Positions 43,532-52,807 of a stretch of DNA of 64,000 bases are shown piece by piece. The notes under the pieces were generated by a model. It saw only the letters and a list, made by a program, of their open reading frames with translations. It was not told where the DNA came from and made no database searches. The first letter of the stretch is position 1; each line of letters starts with the position of its first letter. Both the position numbers and the translations under genes were made by a program. Source of the stretch: Streptomyces sp. NBC_00443 (GTDB lineage: Bacteria; Actinomycetota; Actinomycetes; Streptomycetales; Streptomycetaceae); the NCBI RefSeq assembly GCF_036014175.1, contig NZ_CP107917.1, positions 9,114,001-9,178,000 of the forward strand, in the 5' to 3' direction.

Positions 43532-44089
43532 TCAGGGACGCTCGTCGGAGAGGCCAGGTTCGTCGTGGTGTGCGGAGGCCTCCGCGACCCGCTTGAGCCC
43601 CGATGACGTGGCCGGGTCCCCGACCTTTGCGGGTTCGTCGTGCACGGGGCCCGCAGTACGGTCGTGATGGAAGTGGGAGGAAGCCAGCTTGTTGCCGGGG
43701 CCGTGGGGCTCCGGATGGGCGCCCGAGGCTTCCGTCGGCGCAGGGCCGGCCCCGGCCGCAGAGCGCTGCCCGCCGTCCTGCGTTGCACCGGCCCCGGCGG
43801 TCGGGGCCGTCTCCTCCTGCCCGCCCTGTCGCGGACGCGGCTGGGTCAGCCAGGCGACGGCCGCGCCGGTGACGGCGAGGGGCCACTCCACCACCCCGGC
43901 CACGCCGAGCACTCCCGCTCCGGTGTAGACCGCGATCCGGCGGCCACGAGGAGACACCGCTCCGATCCGGTCCAGGGCACTGCCGGCGACCTTGCTCACC
44001 TGCTCAGCCCCGGGCAGACGCCGGAGCCCGGAGCCGACGACCCGCAACGGAAACGTCAGAACCGACGGACTCGTACTGACCTGGCTCAT
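43532..44089 (-). CDS. Small membrane-associated protein of unknown function
   Basis: A 185-residue protein. The N-terminal half has an amphipathic region (VLTFPLRVVGSGLRRLPGAEQVSKVAGSALDRIG) and hydrophobic segments IAVYTGAGVLGVAGVVEWPLAVTGAAVAWL. The rest is a hydrophilic Gly/Ala/His-rich tail ending HHDEPGLSDERP. One or two membrane passes are likely. It lies 147 bases downstream of Dps on the same strand, which hints at a shared stress role. Not recognised as a named family. Confidence 0.65.
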   Translation of the reverse strand: MSQVSTSPSVLTFPLRVVGSGLRRLPGAEQVSKVAGSALDRIGAVSPRGRRIAVYTGAGVLGVAGVVEWPLAVTGAAVAWLTQPRPRQGGQEETAPTAGAGATQDGGQRSAAGAGPAPTEASGAHPEPHGPGNKLASSHFHHDRTAGPVHDEPAKVGDPATSSGLKRVAEASAHHDEPGLSDERP

Positions 44090-44236
44090 CTCGAACTCCC
44101 TCCGCAGGTCTCCAAGGGTCTTCGCCCCGGGTTTCCACTCTCACACCGCCTATCCGGCGTTCAGGAGGTTTGTGCGAATGACGGCCTGACCAGGCACTCT
44201 CAGTGCTCGCTCCGCTGCCTCAGACCCCCCGGCCGG

Positions 44237-44794
44237 TCAGCCCTTGGCGGCCTTGGCGCCGTCCTGCTCGTTGTCGGCACGAGCCGTCGACAGCGTGCCA
44301 CCGGAACTCTCGAGGTGGGCCCGGACGAACCACTGGAACTGCTCGAGATCCCGCAACTGTTCGATGAGCAGGTCCTCCGTCGCCGGGTCGATCTCCCCGA
44401 CGACCTTGATCGCGGCGCGCACGTCCTCGATCACGCCCGTGTAGACGACGTCCAGAGCCCCGAGGTGCGCGATGGCGTCCTCACGGCCGATCGAGTAGTC
44501 GTCCCACGTCCGCTCACTGACCAGAGAGCCCGGCGTGCCCTGCGCGACTCCGCCGAGCGCGGCGATGCGCTCGGCCACGTCGTCGGCCATGTCGCGCACC
44601 CGGTCGACCTGAGGGTCGACCATCTGGTGCACGGCGATGAAGTGCGGGCCCACCACGTTCCAGTGGACGTGCTTCAGCGTCAGGTGGAGGTCGTTGAGGG
44701 CGTGCAACCGCAGTCGGAGGACGTCGATGATCCGACCGGCCGCCGCGCGCTCGATGCCCGGCACCGTGTACTTGGGCGTGAGATCCCTTGCCAT
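44237..44794 (-). CDS. dps: Dps-family ferritin-like protein
   Basis: A 185-residue DNA-protection protein. The four-helix ferritin core includes LNDLHLTLKHVHWNVVGPHFIAVHQMVDPQVDRVRDMADDVAER. It carries the inter-subunit ferroxidase His and the Asp/Glu residues typical of Dps. SIGREDAIAHLGALDVVYTGVIEDVRAAI and EQFQWFVRAHLES follow. The C-terminal tail ADNEQDGAKAAKG is Lys-poor, so DNA binding may be weak. It oxidises and stores iron and shields the nucleoid. It lies 136 bases downstream of the ANTAR-SpoIIE gene, with its own candidate promoter containing a perfect palindrome. Confidence 0.92.
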   Translation of the reverse strand: MARDLTPKYTVPGIERAAAGRIIDVLRLRLHALNDLHLTLKHVHWNVVGPHFIAVHQMVDPQVDRVRDMADDVAERIAALGGVAQGTPGSLVSERTWDDYSIGREDAIAHLGALDVVYTGVIEDVRAAIKVVGEIDPATEDLLIEQLRDLEQFQWFVRAHLESSGGTLSTARADNEQDGAKAAKG

Positions 44795-44849
44795 GTCCGC
44801 AACTCCTTCTCCATAGCGTGAAGTCGGAGTTCAGGTGCCCTGCTTTCGC

Positions 44850-44867
44850 GATCACAGACCTGTGATC
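44850..44867. promoter_or_regulatory. Perfect 18-bp palindrome upstream of Dps
   Basis: GATCACAG-AC-CTGTGATC lies 56-73 bases before the Dps start and after the ANTAR-SpoIIE stop. The TCACA...TGTGA arms recall the half-sites of CRP/FNR-type sites but in inverted orientation. A dedicated regulator of Dps is plausible. Confidence 0.5.
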
Positions 44868-44930
44868 TGGCTTTCACTCACTGAACGGACCATTGGACCG
44901 AGCCCGGTCGGGTGAGGCGGTCGGCGCGGC

Positions 44931-47428
44931 TCAGGCCACTCGGACGCCCACGATGCAGGTGTCGTCGTCGGTGTCGGACTTGCTGTAGGTGAGCAGACGG
45001 TCCAGCTGCTGTTCGAGCGTGGGCGGGACGGTGCGGGCAGCCGCCAGCAGCTGGGTCAGGGACTCCTGCACGGTCCGGTCACGGCGCTCGATCAGACCGT
45101 CCGTGTACATCAGCAGTGTGTCGTCGACGGCGAGTTGGACCTCGTGTTCCTCGTACGTCGCCTCGGGCACGGCACCGAGCAGCATGCCCTTGACCAGGGG
45201 CAGCGCCGTCGCCTCGCTGTCGCGCACCAGGACCGGCGGCAGATGGCCGGCCCTGGCCCAGCGCAGGGTACGGCGCTCGGGGTCGTACAGGCCGCAGACC
45301 GCCGTGGCGGTGACCGCGCCCGTCAGATGGTGGGCCACCATGTTGAGCCAGGCCAGCAACTGGGCCGGGCCGGCGCCTGTCACGGCGAGTCCACGCAGCG
45401 CGTTGCGCAGGACGACCATGCTGGTGGCCGCCTCGATCCCGTGCCCGGCGACATCGCCCACGCACAGCAGCACCAGCCGGGACGGCAGCACGACCGCGTC
45501 GTACCAGTCGCCGCCGACGAGCTGCTGGGTCTCCGCGGGCCGGTAGCGCACGGCCACGCGCAGGCCGGGGGCCTCCAGCGGGGCCTGCTCCGGCGGCATG
45601 ATCGCGTGCTGCAACTGGAGGGTGAGCCGAGCGCGTTCGATGGCCTGCTGCTCGGTGTGGGCGAGCTGGTCACGCGTGGCGGCGAGCGCGACCTCCGTCC
45701 AGTGGTGGGCGGAGATGTCCTGGTAGGCGCCCCGTACGACGAACAGCCGGCCGTCGGAGTCGAGTTCCGGCTCGGCGACCACGCGGATGTGCCGAGTCAC
45801 CCCGTCCGGCCGTTGCAGCCGGAAGGCCGTGGACGCGGGACGGCGGTGGTGGAGCAGAGTGCGCAGAAATCTGCCGATGGCGACCGCGTCGTCGGGGTGG
45901 GCATGGGCGGGCAGGTCCTCCAACGGGATCGGACCGCTCGCGGAGGGCTTGCCGTAGAGACTGTAGAGCTGGACGTTCCAGGTGATCTCGCCGGTGAGGA
46001 GGTTCTCCTCGAAGCCGCCGATGCGGCCGAGGCGCTGGGCGTGCTGCAGCAGGCTCGCCAGCCGCGCCGTTTCGTCCTCTATGCGCCACAGGAGCAGGAC
46101 GCTGCCGCCATGCCGACTGATGTTGATGTCGGCGACCGCTGACAGCGGGACCTCGCCGACCAGTGCCGTGAGGCGCATACGGCGGGCACGGAAAGGCTCG
46201 CCCGTGGCGTAGACACGTTCGATCTGCTCGAACAGTGCACTCTCGCCGGCGACCATCGGGTAGGCCTCCAGCAGCATGGAGCCGTGCACGACACTTCGCG
46301 GCCGGCCGGTCGGGTCCAGGAAGCGGCTGTTGACGTGGTGGATGTGGAAGTCGACGAGTTCCCCGGCGGCATCCAGCCGGGGGACGAGCACCAGCGCCGG
46401 GTCGTGGAGGCCGTCGGCCAGGTCCATCAACTCGGCGACGTCCGGCAGAACGGCGGGCCGTGCAGCGCCGTCGGGATGGTGCGGGGCGGACGTCTCCAGG
46501 GTGTGCGCACACAGCTCGGCCAGGGCCTCGACCTGACGGACGATCTGCGGCGGCTGAGGTTCGAGCGGTGTGGGCCAGACGATCTCCAGTACGCCGTGGA
46601 TCCTGCCGCCCGCGAACGCAGGCACGGCGACCCGGCCGCCGTCGGGGTGGTGGCGCCGGCCGATGGAGGGCAGCCCGGTCTCCGACAGGCAACCGATCCA
46701 CTGGCCCGTTCGCTCACCGAGCCCACGACGCGCCACGGTTGCCACGCCGGGCGGCACATATCGCCAGCGCCCCGCCTCGGCGACCGAGAATCCCGCGCTG
46801 CCCGCCAGAGTGAGCGACCCGTCGCCGCCCAGCGCCCAGATGGCCACTGCTTCCGCGCCGAGGGGTTTCAGCGCGTGCTCCATCAGGGAGTCGGCCACGG
46901 CTTGGGCGTCGCGGGCGGCCAGCGCTGCGCTCTCGGCGGCCCGGAGCCGTACGGCGGAGGAGTCGCTCCTCGGCGGGGCGGCGGCTTCGGTGCCCGCGGT
47001 GGCGGCGAGGAAGGCGGAGGTCACTTCGGTGAGCCGGTCACGCGAGGCCTGGTTGATGACCTCGACGGCGAACTCGAGCGGTGTCACGCCTGCCTGCTCG
47101 GCCAGCTCGGCGAGCTGTCGCGCAGCCTGCGTCGGCCCGCACCTGAGCCGCTCGACGAGGATGCCCTTGGCCAGCTCGAGCAGGGCACGCCCGTCCGCGG
47201 CCGCCTGAGCCGCCCGCACCTCCCGGCGCAACCGTTCCACGGTCGCGGCGAGCCTGCCGACGGGGGAGGGGTGATCGTCTCCGACCTCTCTTCCACGTCG
47301 GCCTCAGCAGTGAGGTCGCCGCGGCCGGCGACGGGTACGGGCACGGGCCGGCCGATGGGAAGGCGTTCGCTGTCTTCCGCCGGAACACCGGCGGCTTCCG
47401 GCCCGGTCGGCTGATGGGGATGGGTCAC
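44931..47428 (-). CDS. ANTAR-GAF-PAS-SpoIIE phosphatase, with one frameshift near its start
   Basis: The main frame runs 47240 to 44931. A good start (MTHPHQPTGPEAAGVP) at 47428 is in another frame; adding one base to the G5 run at 47262-47266 joins them to give about 831 residues. Order: disordered N-terminus, ANTAR domain (about 55-125, RALLELAKGILVERLRCGPTQAARQLAELAEQAG), GAF, two PAS-like segments and PP2C/SpoIIE. Phosphatase motifs are intact (LVGGDWYDAV, VGDVAGHGIEA, DDDTCIVGV). ANTAR domains bind hairpin RNA in antiterminators, so this links RNA binding or its relic to stress phosphatase output. It lies 76 bases after the hybrid kinase. Confidence 0.82.
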
Positions 47429-47504
47429 GGTTGACCTGTTCCTCGGCTCGGACGTCCAGGGACGCCGGATGGTCGGCTGGCGCGGACGGCTGTACGGCGG
47501 CCCG

Positions 47505-50500
47505 TCAGACGGACAGCCAGTGCTGGACGCGGCCGATGAGCTCGTTGGTGTCGACAGGCTTGGTGACGTAGTCGTTCGCGCCGGACGCGAGACTCTTCTC
47601 CTGGTCCCCGGGCATGGCTTTCGCGGTGACCGTGATGATGGGCAGGTTCGCGTACTGGGGCATCGCGCGGATCTCCGCGGTGGCGGCGTAACCGTCCATC
47701 TCCGGCATCATCACGTCCATCAGGACCAGCGAGACGTCCGTATGAGCCAGCAGCGTCTCGATGCCCCTGCGGCCGTTGTCGGCGTGCAGGACACGGAAGC
47801 CGTGGAGCTCCAGCGCCCCGCTGAGCGCGAAGAGGTTGCGCGCGTCGTCGTCGACCACCAGCACCGTACTGCCGACGAAGGCCTGGTCGACGACATGCGC
47901 GATCGGCCGCTGGGGTTCCTCGACGCGTACCAGCGACAGCACGTCTCCCGGCTCCTCCGCGGACAGGTGCAGGGTGATGCGTTCGCGCAGATCGTCCAGA
48001 CTGGAGAGGAAGTCCAGCGGGCGGCCGTCCGCGCGGGAGCGCAGCATCTGCTCCTGCGCCAGGTCCACGTGATGACCGGTGTGCACGAGCACCGGCACGC
48101 TGGCCAGCGCCGAGTCGCCCTCCATGGCCTGCAGCAGACGCGCGCCCTCGTCGTCCGGCATGTCGAGCTCCAGCACGACGCAGTGGCAGGGTTCGGCGGC
48201 CAGGGTGCTCGCCGCCTCCTGCGCCCCGACGGCCGTGATCACGTCGATCGCCCCGAGCGGGCTGTGGGGGTCGGTGGCGATGTCCGCCACCGCACGCTCG
48301 GCGACCAGGGTGAGCAAGCCGCGTGGACGACCCTCGACGACGAGCAGGCGGCGCCTGCGCTGCTCGGGAGCCTTGACGGCAGTGGCCTCCGACGGGGAGG
48401 CCGGCAACGGCTCGGCGGCGGTGGCATGCGGCTGGTCCGCCCCGAGGTTGCCGCTGTCGAGCAGATCCTCGAAGTCGGCGCGGGTCACCGGAAGGTAGAG
48501 CGTGAAGGTGCTGCCCTGGCCGGGCGTGCTGTCCACCGTGACGGCGCCGCCGAGCATGTAGGCGATCTCCCGGGTGATGGACAGGCCGAGGCCGGTGCCG
48601 CCGTACTTGCGGCTGGTCGTGCCGTCCGCCTGCTGGAACGCCCCGAAGATCGTCTCCAGCTGCTGCTGAGGGATGCCGATGCCGGTGTCCTTCACGCGGA
48701 AGGCCACCACGGGGGCACCGCGCAGCACGCCCACGGGCACCTCCCGGTCCGCGGGGGGTTCGATGCGCAGCTCGACGCCGCCCTGTTCGGTGAACTTCAC
48801 CGCGTTCGACAGCAGGTTGCGCAGGATCTGACGCAACCGGGAGCCGTCGGTGAGCAGATCGGCAGGGGTGCCCGGTGCGGTGGCCACCGTGAAGGCCAGG
48901 CTCTTCTGCGTCGTCATCGGCCGGAACGTCGCCTCGACGTACTCCAGGAGCTGGCGCAGCGGAATGCGCTCGGGGGCGACGTCCATCTTGCCGGCCTCGA
49001 CCTTCGACAGGTCGAGGATGTCGTTGATCAGCTGCAGCAGGTCCGAGCCCGCCGAGTGGATGATCCCCGCGTACTCGACCTGCTTCGGGGTGAGGTTGCG
49101 CGAGGGGTTCTGTGCGAGCAACTGAGCCAGGATCAGCAGGCTGTTGAGCGGCGTACGAAGCTCGTGGCTCATGTTCGCCAGGAACTCCGACTTGTACTTC
49201 GACGCCAGCGCCAGCTCCTGCGCACGGGTCTCCAGTTCCTGCCGTGCCTGTTCGATCTGCAGGTTCTTCGCCTCGATGTCGCGGTTCTGCGAGGCCAGCA
49301 GGGAGGCCTTCTCCTCGAGTTCCTCGTTGGAGCGCTGGAGTTCGTCCTGCTGGACCTGCAACTCTTCGGAGCGCGCCTGGAGTTCGGCAGTCAGTCGCTG
49401 GGACTCGTCCAGCAGCTCGTCCGTGCGGGCGTTGGCCACGATGGTGTTGAGGCTGACGCCGACGGTCGGCATCAGCTGGGCGAGGAAGTCCTGGTGGATC
49501 TGGGTGAAGCGAGCGATGGACGCCAGCTCGATGACACCGAGGACCTGCTCGTCGACGACGATGGGCAGGACCACCAGGGCGCTGGGCACGGCCTGCCCGA
49601 GGCTGGAGGAGACCGTCACATAGCCCGGCGGAAGTTCCTCCACGCTGATCGGACGGTGGTTCCGTGCCGCCTGCCCGACCAGGGAGCGCCCGACGCGGAT
49701 GCGCTCGGGCCGGCCGGTCTCGTCGGGATAGCCGTACGAGCCCACGAGCCGCAGGCCGGAGCCACGCTCGGTGTCCTCGGCGAGGTAGAAGGCGCCGTAC
49801 TGCGCCGAGACCAGTGGCGCGAGTTCGTCCATGACGAGCTCGGCGACGACGGGCAGGTCGCGGTGGCCCTGCATCAGTGCGGAGATCCGCGCGAGGTTGG
49901 TCTTCAGCCAGTCCTGCTCCTGGTTGGCCCGCGTGGTCTCACGCAGGGACCCCACCATGGAGTTGATGTTGTCCTTGAGCTCGGCGACCTCGCCGGATGC
50001 CTCCACGGTGATGGAGCGGGTCAGGTCCCCCTCGGCGACGGCGCTCGCGACCTCGGCGATCGCACGGACCTGGCGGGTGAGGTTCCCGGCCAGTTCGTTG
50101 ACGTTCTCCGTCAGCCGCTTCCAGGTCCCCTCGACTCCCTCCACCTCGGCCTGCCCGCCGAGCCGTCCCTCGCTGCCGACCTCGCGGGCGACGCGGGTGA
50201 CCTCGGCGGCGAACGACGACAGCTGGTCGACCATCGTGTTGATGGTGGTCTTGAGTTCCAGGATCTCGCCGCGGGCGTCCACGTCGATCTTCTTCGACAG
50301 GTCACCGTTGGCCACCGCGGTCGTGACCAGGGCGATGTTGCGGACCTGCCCGGTCAGGTTGTTGGCCATGGAGTTGACGTTGTCGGTGAGGTCCTTCCAC
50401 GTGCCTGCCACGTTGGGCACGTGCGCCTGCCCCCCGAGGCGTCCCTCGGTGCCGACTTCACGGGCGACACGTGTGACTTCGTCGGCGAACGCGGAGAGCG

Positions 50501-51773
50501 TGTCGACCATCGTGTTGATGACATCCGCCAGGGCAGCGACCTCGCCCTTGGCCTCGACCGTGATCTTCTGCGAGAGGTCGCCGCGCGCGACGGCCGTGGC
50601 GACCTTGGCGATCGAGCGGACCTGGCCGGTCAGGTTGGACGCCATCACGTTGACGTTGTCGGTGAGGTCCTTCCACGTCCCCGACACGCCTCGGACGGTC
50701 GCCTGGCCGCCCAGATTGCCCTCGGTGCCGACTTCGCGGGCGACGCGGGTGACTTCGTCGGCGAAGGCGGACAGCTGGTCGACCATCGTGTTGATGGTGG
50801 TCTTGAGTTCCAGGATCTCGCCGCGGGCGTCCACGGTGATCTTCTGGGAGAGATCGCCCTGTGCGACGGCGGTGGCCACCTGGGCGACGTTGCGGACCTG
50901 CGCGGTGAGGTTGCCCGCCATGAAGTTCACGGAGTCCGTGAGATCGCGCCAGGTGCCCTTCACGCCCTTGACGTCCGCCTGTCCGCCGAGGCGTCCCTCG
51001 GTGCCGACTTCACGGGCGACGCGGGTGACTTCGTCGCCGAAGGCGGAGAGCTGGTCGACCATCGTGTTGATGGTGTTCTTCAGCTGGAGGATCTCGCCGC
51101 GGGCGTCCACGGTGATCTTCTGCGACAGGTCGCCCTGCGCGACCGCGGTCGTCACCTGGGCGATGTTGCGGACCTGGGAAGTGAGGTTTCCCGCCATGAA
51201 GTTGACCGAATCGGTCAGGTCGCGCCACACACCACCGACACCCGGCACCCGGGCCTGTCCGCCGAGGCGCCCCTCGCTGCCCACCTCGCGGGCGACACGG
51301 GTGACTTCGTCGGCGAAGGCGGAGAGCTGGTCGACCATAGTGTTGACGGTCTCCTTCAGCTCCAGGATCTCGCCGCGTGCGGGCACGTCGACCTTCTGCG
51401 ACAGGTCGCCCTTGGCCACCGCTGTCGCCACCTGCGCGATGTCACGCACCTGCGTGGTCAGGTTCCCCGCCATGGCATTGACCGAGTCGGTCAGATCGGC
51501 CCAGGTCCCCGAGACGCCCGGCACCTCGGCCTGGCCGCCCAGCGTGCCTTCGGTACCCACCTCCCGGGCCACTCGCGTGACTTCCGAGGTGAAGACGGAC
51601 AGCTGGTCCACCATGCCGTTGAAGACCGTGGCGATGTCGCCGAGGAGACCCTCGCCGTCCGGCAGCCGGGTGCCGAAGTCGCCGTCCCGTACGGCGGTCA
51701 GTCCGGCCAGCAGTTGCCGTAGCTCCTGCTCGCCCGGGGGTCCGTCGACTGCCTCGATCATCTTGCTGGTCAT
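47505..51773 (-). CDS. Poly-HAMP hybrid histidine kinase
   Basis: A 1422-residue cytoplasmic sensor kinase with no membrane segments. Order: HAMP-type start (15-63), six near-identical 92-residue HAMP units (64-615), GAF (about 625-775), coiled coil (785-862), HisKA with phospho-His870 (MSHELRTPLN), HATPase (about 985-1120), a degenerate receiver (about 1150-1270) and a typical receiver (about 1295-1420). The last receiver has VVDDD, LMDVMMPEMDG and TKPVD. This is the group III (NIK1-like) layout linked to osmosensing, also seen in Streptomyces OsaA-type kinases. ATG 51773 has GAGGG upstream. The ANTAR-SpoIIE gene follows in the same direction. Confidence 0.9.
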   Translation of the reverse strand: MTSKMIEAVDGPPGEQELRQLLAGLTAVRDGDFGTRLPDGEGLLGDIATVFNGMVDQLSVFTSEVTRVAREVGTEGTLGGQAEVPGVSGTWADLTDSVNAMAGNLTTQVRDIAQVATAVAKGDLSQKVDVPARGEILELKETVNTMVDQLSAFADEVTRVAREVGSEGRLGGQARVPGVGGVWRDLTDSVNFMAGNLTSQVRNIAQVTTAVAQGDLSQKITVDARGEILQLKNTINTMVDQLSAFGDEVTRVAREVGTEGRLGGQADVKGVKGTWRDLTDSVNFMAGNLTAQVRNVAQVATAVAQGDLSQKITVDARGEILELKTTINTMVDQLSAFADEVTRVAREVGTEGNLGGQATVRGVSGTWKDLTDNVNVMASNLTGQVRSIAKVATAVARGDLSQKITVEAKGEVAALADVINTMVDTLSAFADEVTRVAREVGTEGRLGGQAHVPNVAGTWKDLTDNVNSMANNLTGQVRNIALVTTAVANGDLSKKIDVDARGEILELKTTINTMVDQLSSFAAEVTRVAREVGSEGRLGGQAEVEGVEGTWKRLTENVNELAGNLTRQVRAIAEVASAVAEGDLTRSITVEASGEVAELKDNINSMVGSLRETTRANQEQDWLKTNLARISALMQGHRDLPVVAELVMDELAPLVSAQYGAFYLAEDTERGSGLRLVGSYGYPDETGRPERIRVGRSLVGQAARNHRPISVEELPPGYVTVSSSLGQAVPSALVVLPIVVDEQVLGVIELASIARFTQIHQDFLAQLMPTVGVSLNTIVANARTDELLDESQRLTAELQARSEELQVQQDELQRSNEELEEKASLLASQNRDIEAKNLQIEQARQELETRAQELALASKYKSEFLANMSHELRTPLNSLLILAQLLAQNPSRNLTPKQVEYAGIIHSAGSDLLQLINDILDLSKVEAGKMDVAPERIPLRQLLEYVEATFRPMTTQKSLAFTVATAPGTPADLLTDGSRLRQILRNLLSNAVKFTEQGGVELRIEPPADREVPVGVLRGAPVVAFRVKDTGIGIPQQQLETIFGAFQQADGTTSRKYGGTGLGLSITREIAYMLGGAVTVDSTPGQGSTFTLYLPVTRADFEDLLDSGNLGADQPHATAAEPLPASPSEATAVKAPEQRRRRLLVVEGRPRGLLTLVAERAVADIATDPHSPLGAIDVITAVGAQEAASTLAAEPCHCVVLELDMPDDEGARLLQAMEGDSALASVPVLVHTGHHVDLAQEQMLRSRADGRPLDFLSSLDDLRERITLHLSAEEPGDVLSLVRVEEPQRPIAHVVDQAFVGSTVLVVDDDARNLFALSGALELHGFRVLHADNGRRGIETLLAHTDVSLVLMDVMMPEMDGYAATAEIRAMPQYANLPIITVTAKAMPGDQEKSLASGANDYVTKPVDTNELIGRVQHWLSV
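49929..51584 (-). repeat. Six tandem 276-bp HAMP-coding repeats
   Basis: Each unit encodes 92 residues beginning EVTRVAREVG and ending NTMVDQLSAFAD or a close variant. Units start at residues 64, 156, 248, 340, 432 and 524 of the kinase. High DNA identity makes the array prone to recombination or assembly collapse. Confidence 0.9.
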
Positions 51774-52089
51774 GCGCACCCTCGTTCCGCTCCCCAAGAG
51801 CCCTCACCCCGAGGACTCGGAACCGAGTCGGGCCTGTGAAGGCCCCTCACTGTCCGGTTTCCGCTGTTCACAAGGCTCGACCGGATGAGAAAATCCCGTG
51901 AAGATTAACTCAGTTGCAAGGCGACAACAAAAGCCTGATGCGGAGATTCCGGCTGGATGGAAACCCTCCCTTCCGGGAGGCGTAACCGGCGGGATACGAG
52001 GTACTGGAACGAGTTCGCTCGGACTTCGGGTGCGGCGAAATGGTCTCCGCGCGGTGTCGTGTGCACCGGCTTCGGGGTACCCGGACCGC
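51774..52089. other. Divergent intergenic region upstream of hybrid kinase
   Basis: About 316 bases between the kinase start and a small plus-strand gene. The part around 51880-51940 is A/T-richer than its surroundings and probably holds promoters. I find no clear palindrome or RNA gene. A plus-strand frame from 51898 is open but composition is not coding-like before 52090. Confidence 0.4.
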
Positions 52090-52320
52090 ATGCCGAAGAG
52101 GGTGAAGTATGCAGGATTTGCTCTGGCGTTCTTTGCGCTGCTGGCCGTGGTGATCAGGTTCGGGAGCGGGGGAGTCGGCTGGGGCCATGCCTTGCTGGGT
52201 GCGCTTGTGGCGACGCCGCTCGGTCTGTGGATGATCTGGTTGCGTCGTCGTATGACGGAACTGGCGCAGGAGTGGGGACGACGGAGGTCCCGACCGTGGC
52301 CTGAGGAGCGGCGACGCTGA
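52090..52320 (+). CDS. Small two-helix membrane protein
   Basis: A 76-residue protein. Two hydrophobic segments are clear: YAGFALAFFALLAVVIRFG and HALLGALVATPLGLWMIWL. A basic C-terminal tail follows (RRRMTELAQEWGRRRSRPWPEERRR). ATG 52090 gives a compact membrane protein; the upstream extension looks non-coding. Not recognised. It is divergent from the hybrid kinase. Confidence 0.55.
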   Translation: MPKRVKYAGFALAFFALLAVVIRFGSGGVGWGHALLGALVATPLGLWMIWLRRRMTELAQEWGRRRSRPWPEERRR

Positions 52321-52807
52321 GACCTGGGGCTGGAGACTTGCGTGGTCTGCTCAGCCCTCCACGCCGGTGACGCCGTGGGCCGCTCCCGCCGGCTTCGACT
52401 CGGGGGAGCCGCGTTCCCGCAGGTAGACCGACAGTATGGCCGACGCGACGGCGAGCAGTTGGCCTGACGACGCCGGCGTCGTCTGCCGCCAACGGGCCCC
52501 GCTACGGCGGGCGGTGCAAGACCACCGTGTCGGCGCCCAAGACCATCAAGGTCGACCGCCGCAAGTTCGGGTTCGGGAGTTTGAGCCGGGATCAGGGCGC
52601 CGACCTCATCGCCGAACAGGGGCATGTCTGCTGGAGGAGTATCCGGGGTTTGCCCGGTCGCGGGCTGATTTCTTTGTGTCATCGGTCGGTACGGCGGCAG
52701 AGCAGCTGCGCAGGAGACTGTCTGTCACGACCGCGACCCGGCGACCCTCGTGGATGAGGCGGGACTGGCGTGGGCGTGTACACGACGACGAACAGGGGAG
52801 CGCAGCC
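52321..52807. other. Region of probable gene remnants
   Basis: On the minus strand, codons ending at TGA 52351 read as the tail of a protein (GQLLAVASAILSVYLRERG then ESKPAGAAHGVTGVEG), with no beginning upstream of about 52460. On the plus strand, 52527-52660 reads TVSAPKTIKVDRRKFGFGS and LSRDQGADLIAEQGHVC, also without a sensible start. G/C falls around 52670. The two fragments abut, suggesting a recombination junction. Confidence 0.4.
52351..52460 (-). pseudogene. 3' fragment of an unidentified gene
   Basis: About 36 residues with a hydrophobic segment LLAVASAILSVYL and a polar tail, in a frame with Streptomyces-like codon use, ending at 52351. The upstream part is missing. It could be the end of a membrane protein; the family is unknown. 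Confidence 0.35.

Noticed and set aside
47469..51722. Plus-strand open frame of 1417 codons opposite the hybrid kinase
   Set aside because: It is the antisense shadow of the HAMP repeats. The minus-strand frame has clear HAMP, kinase and receiver motifs.
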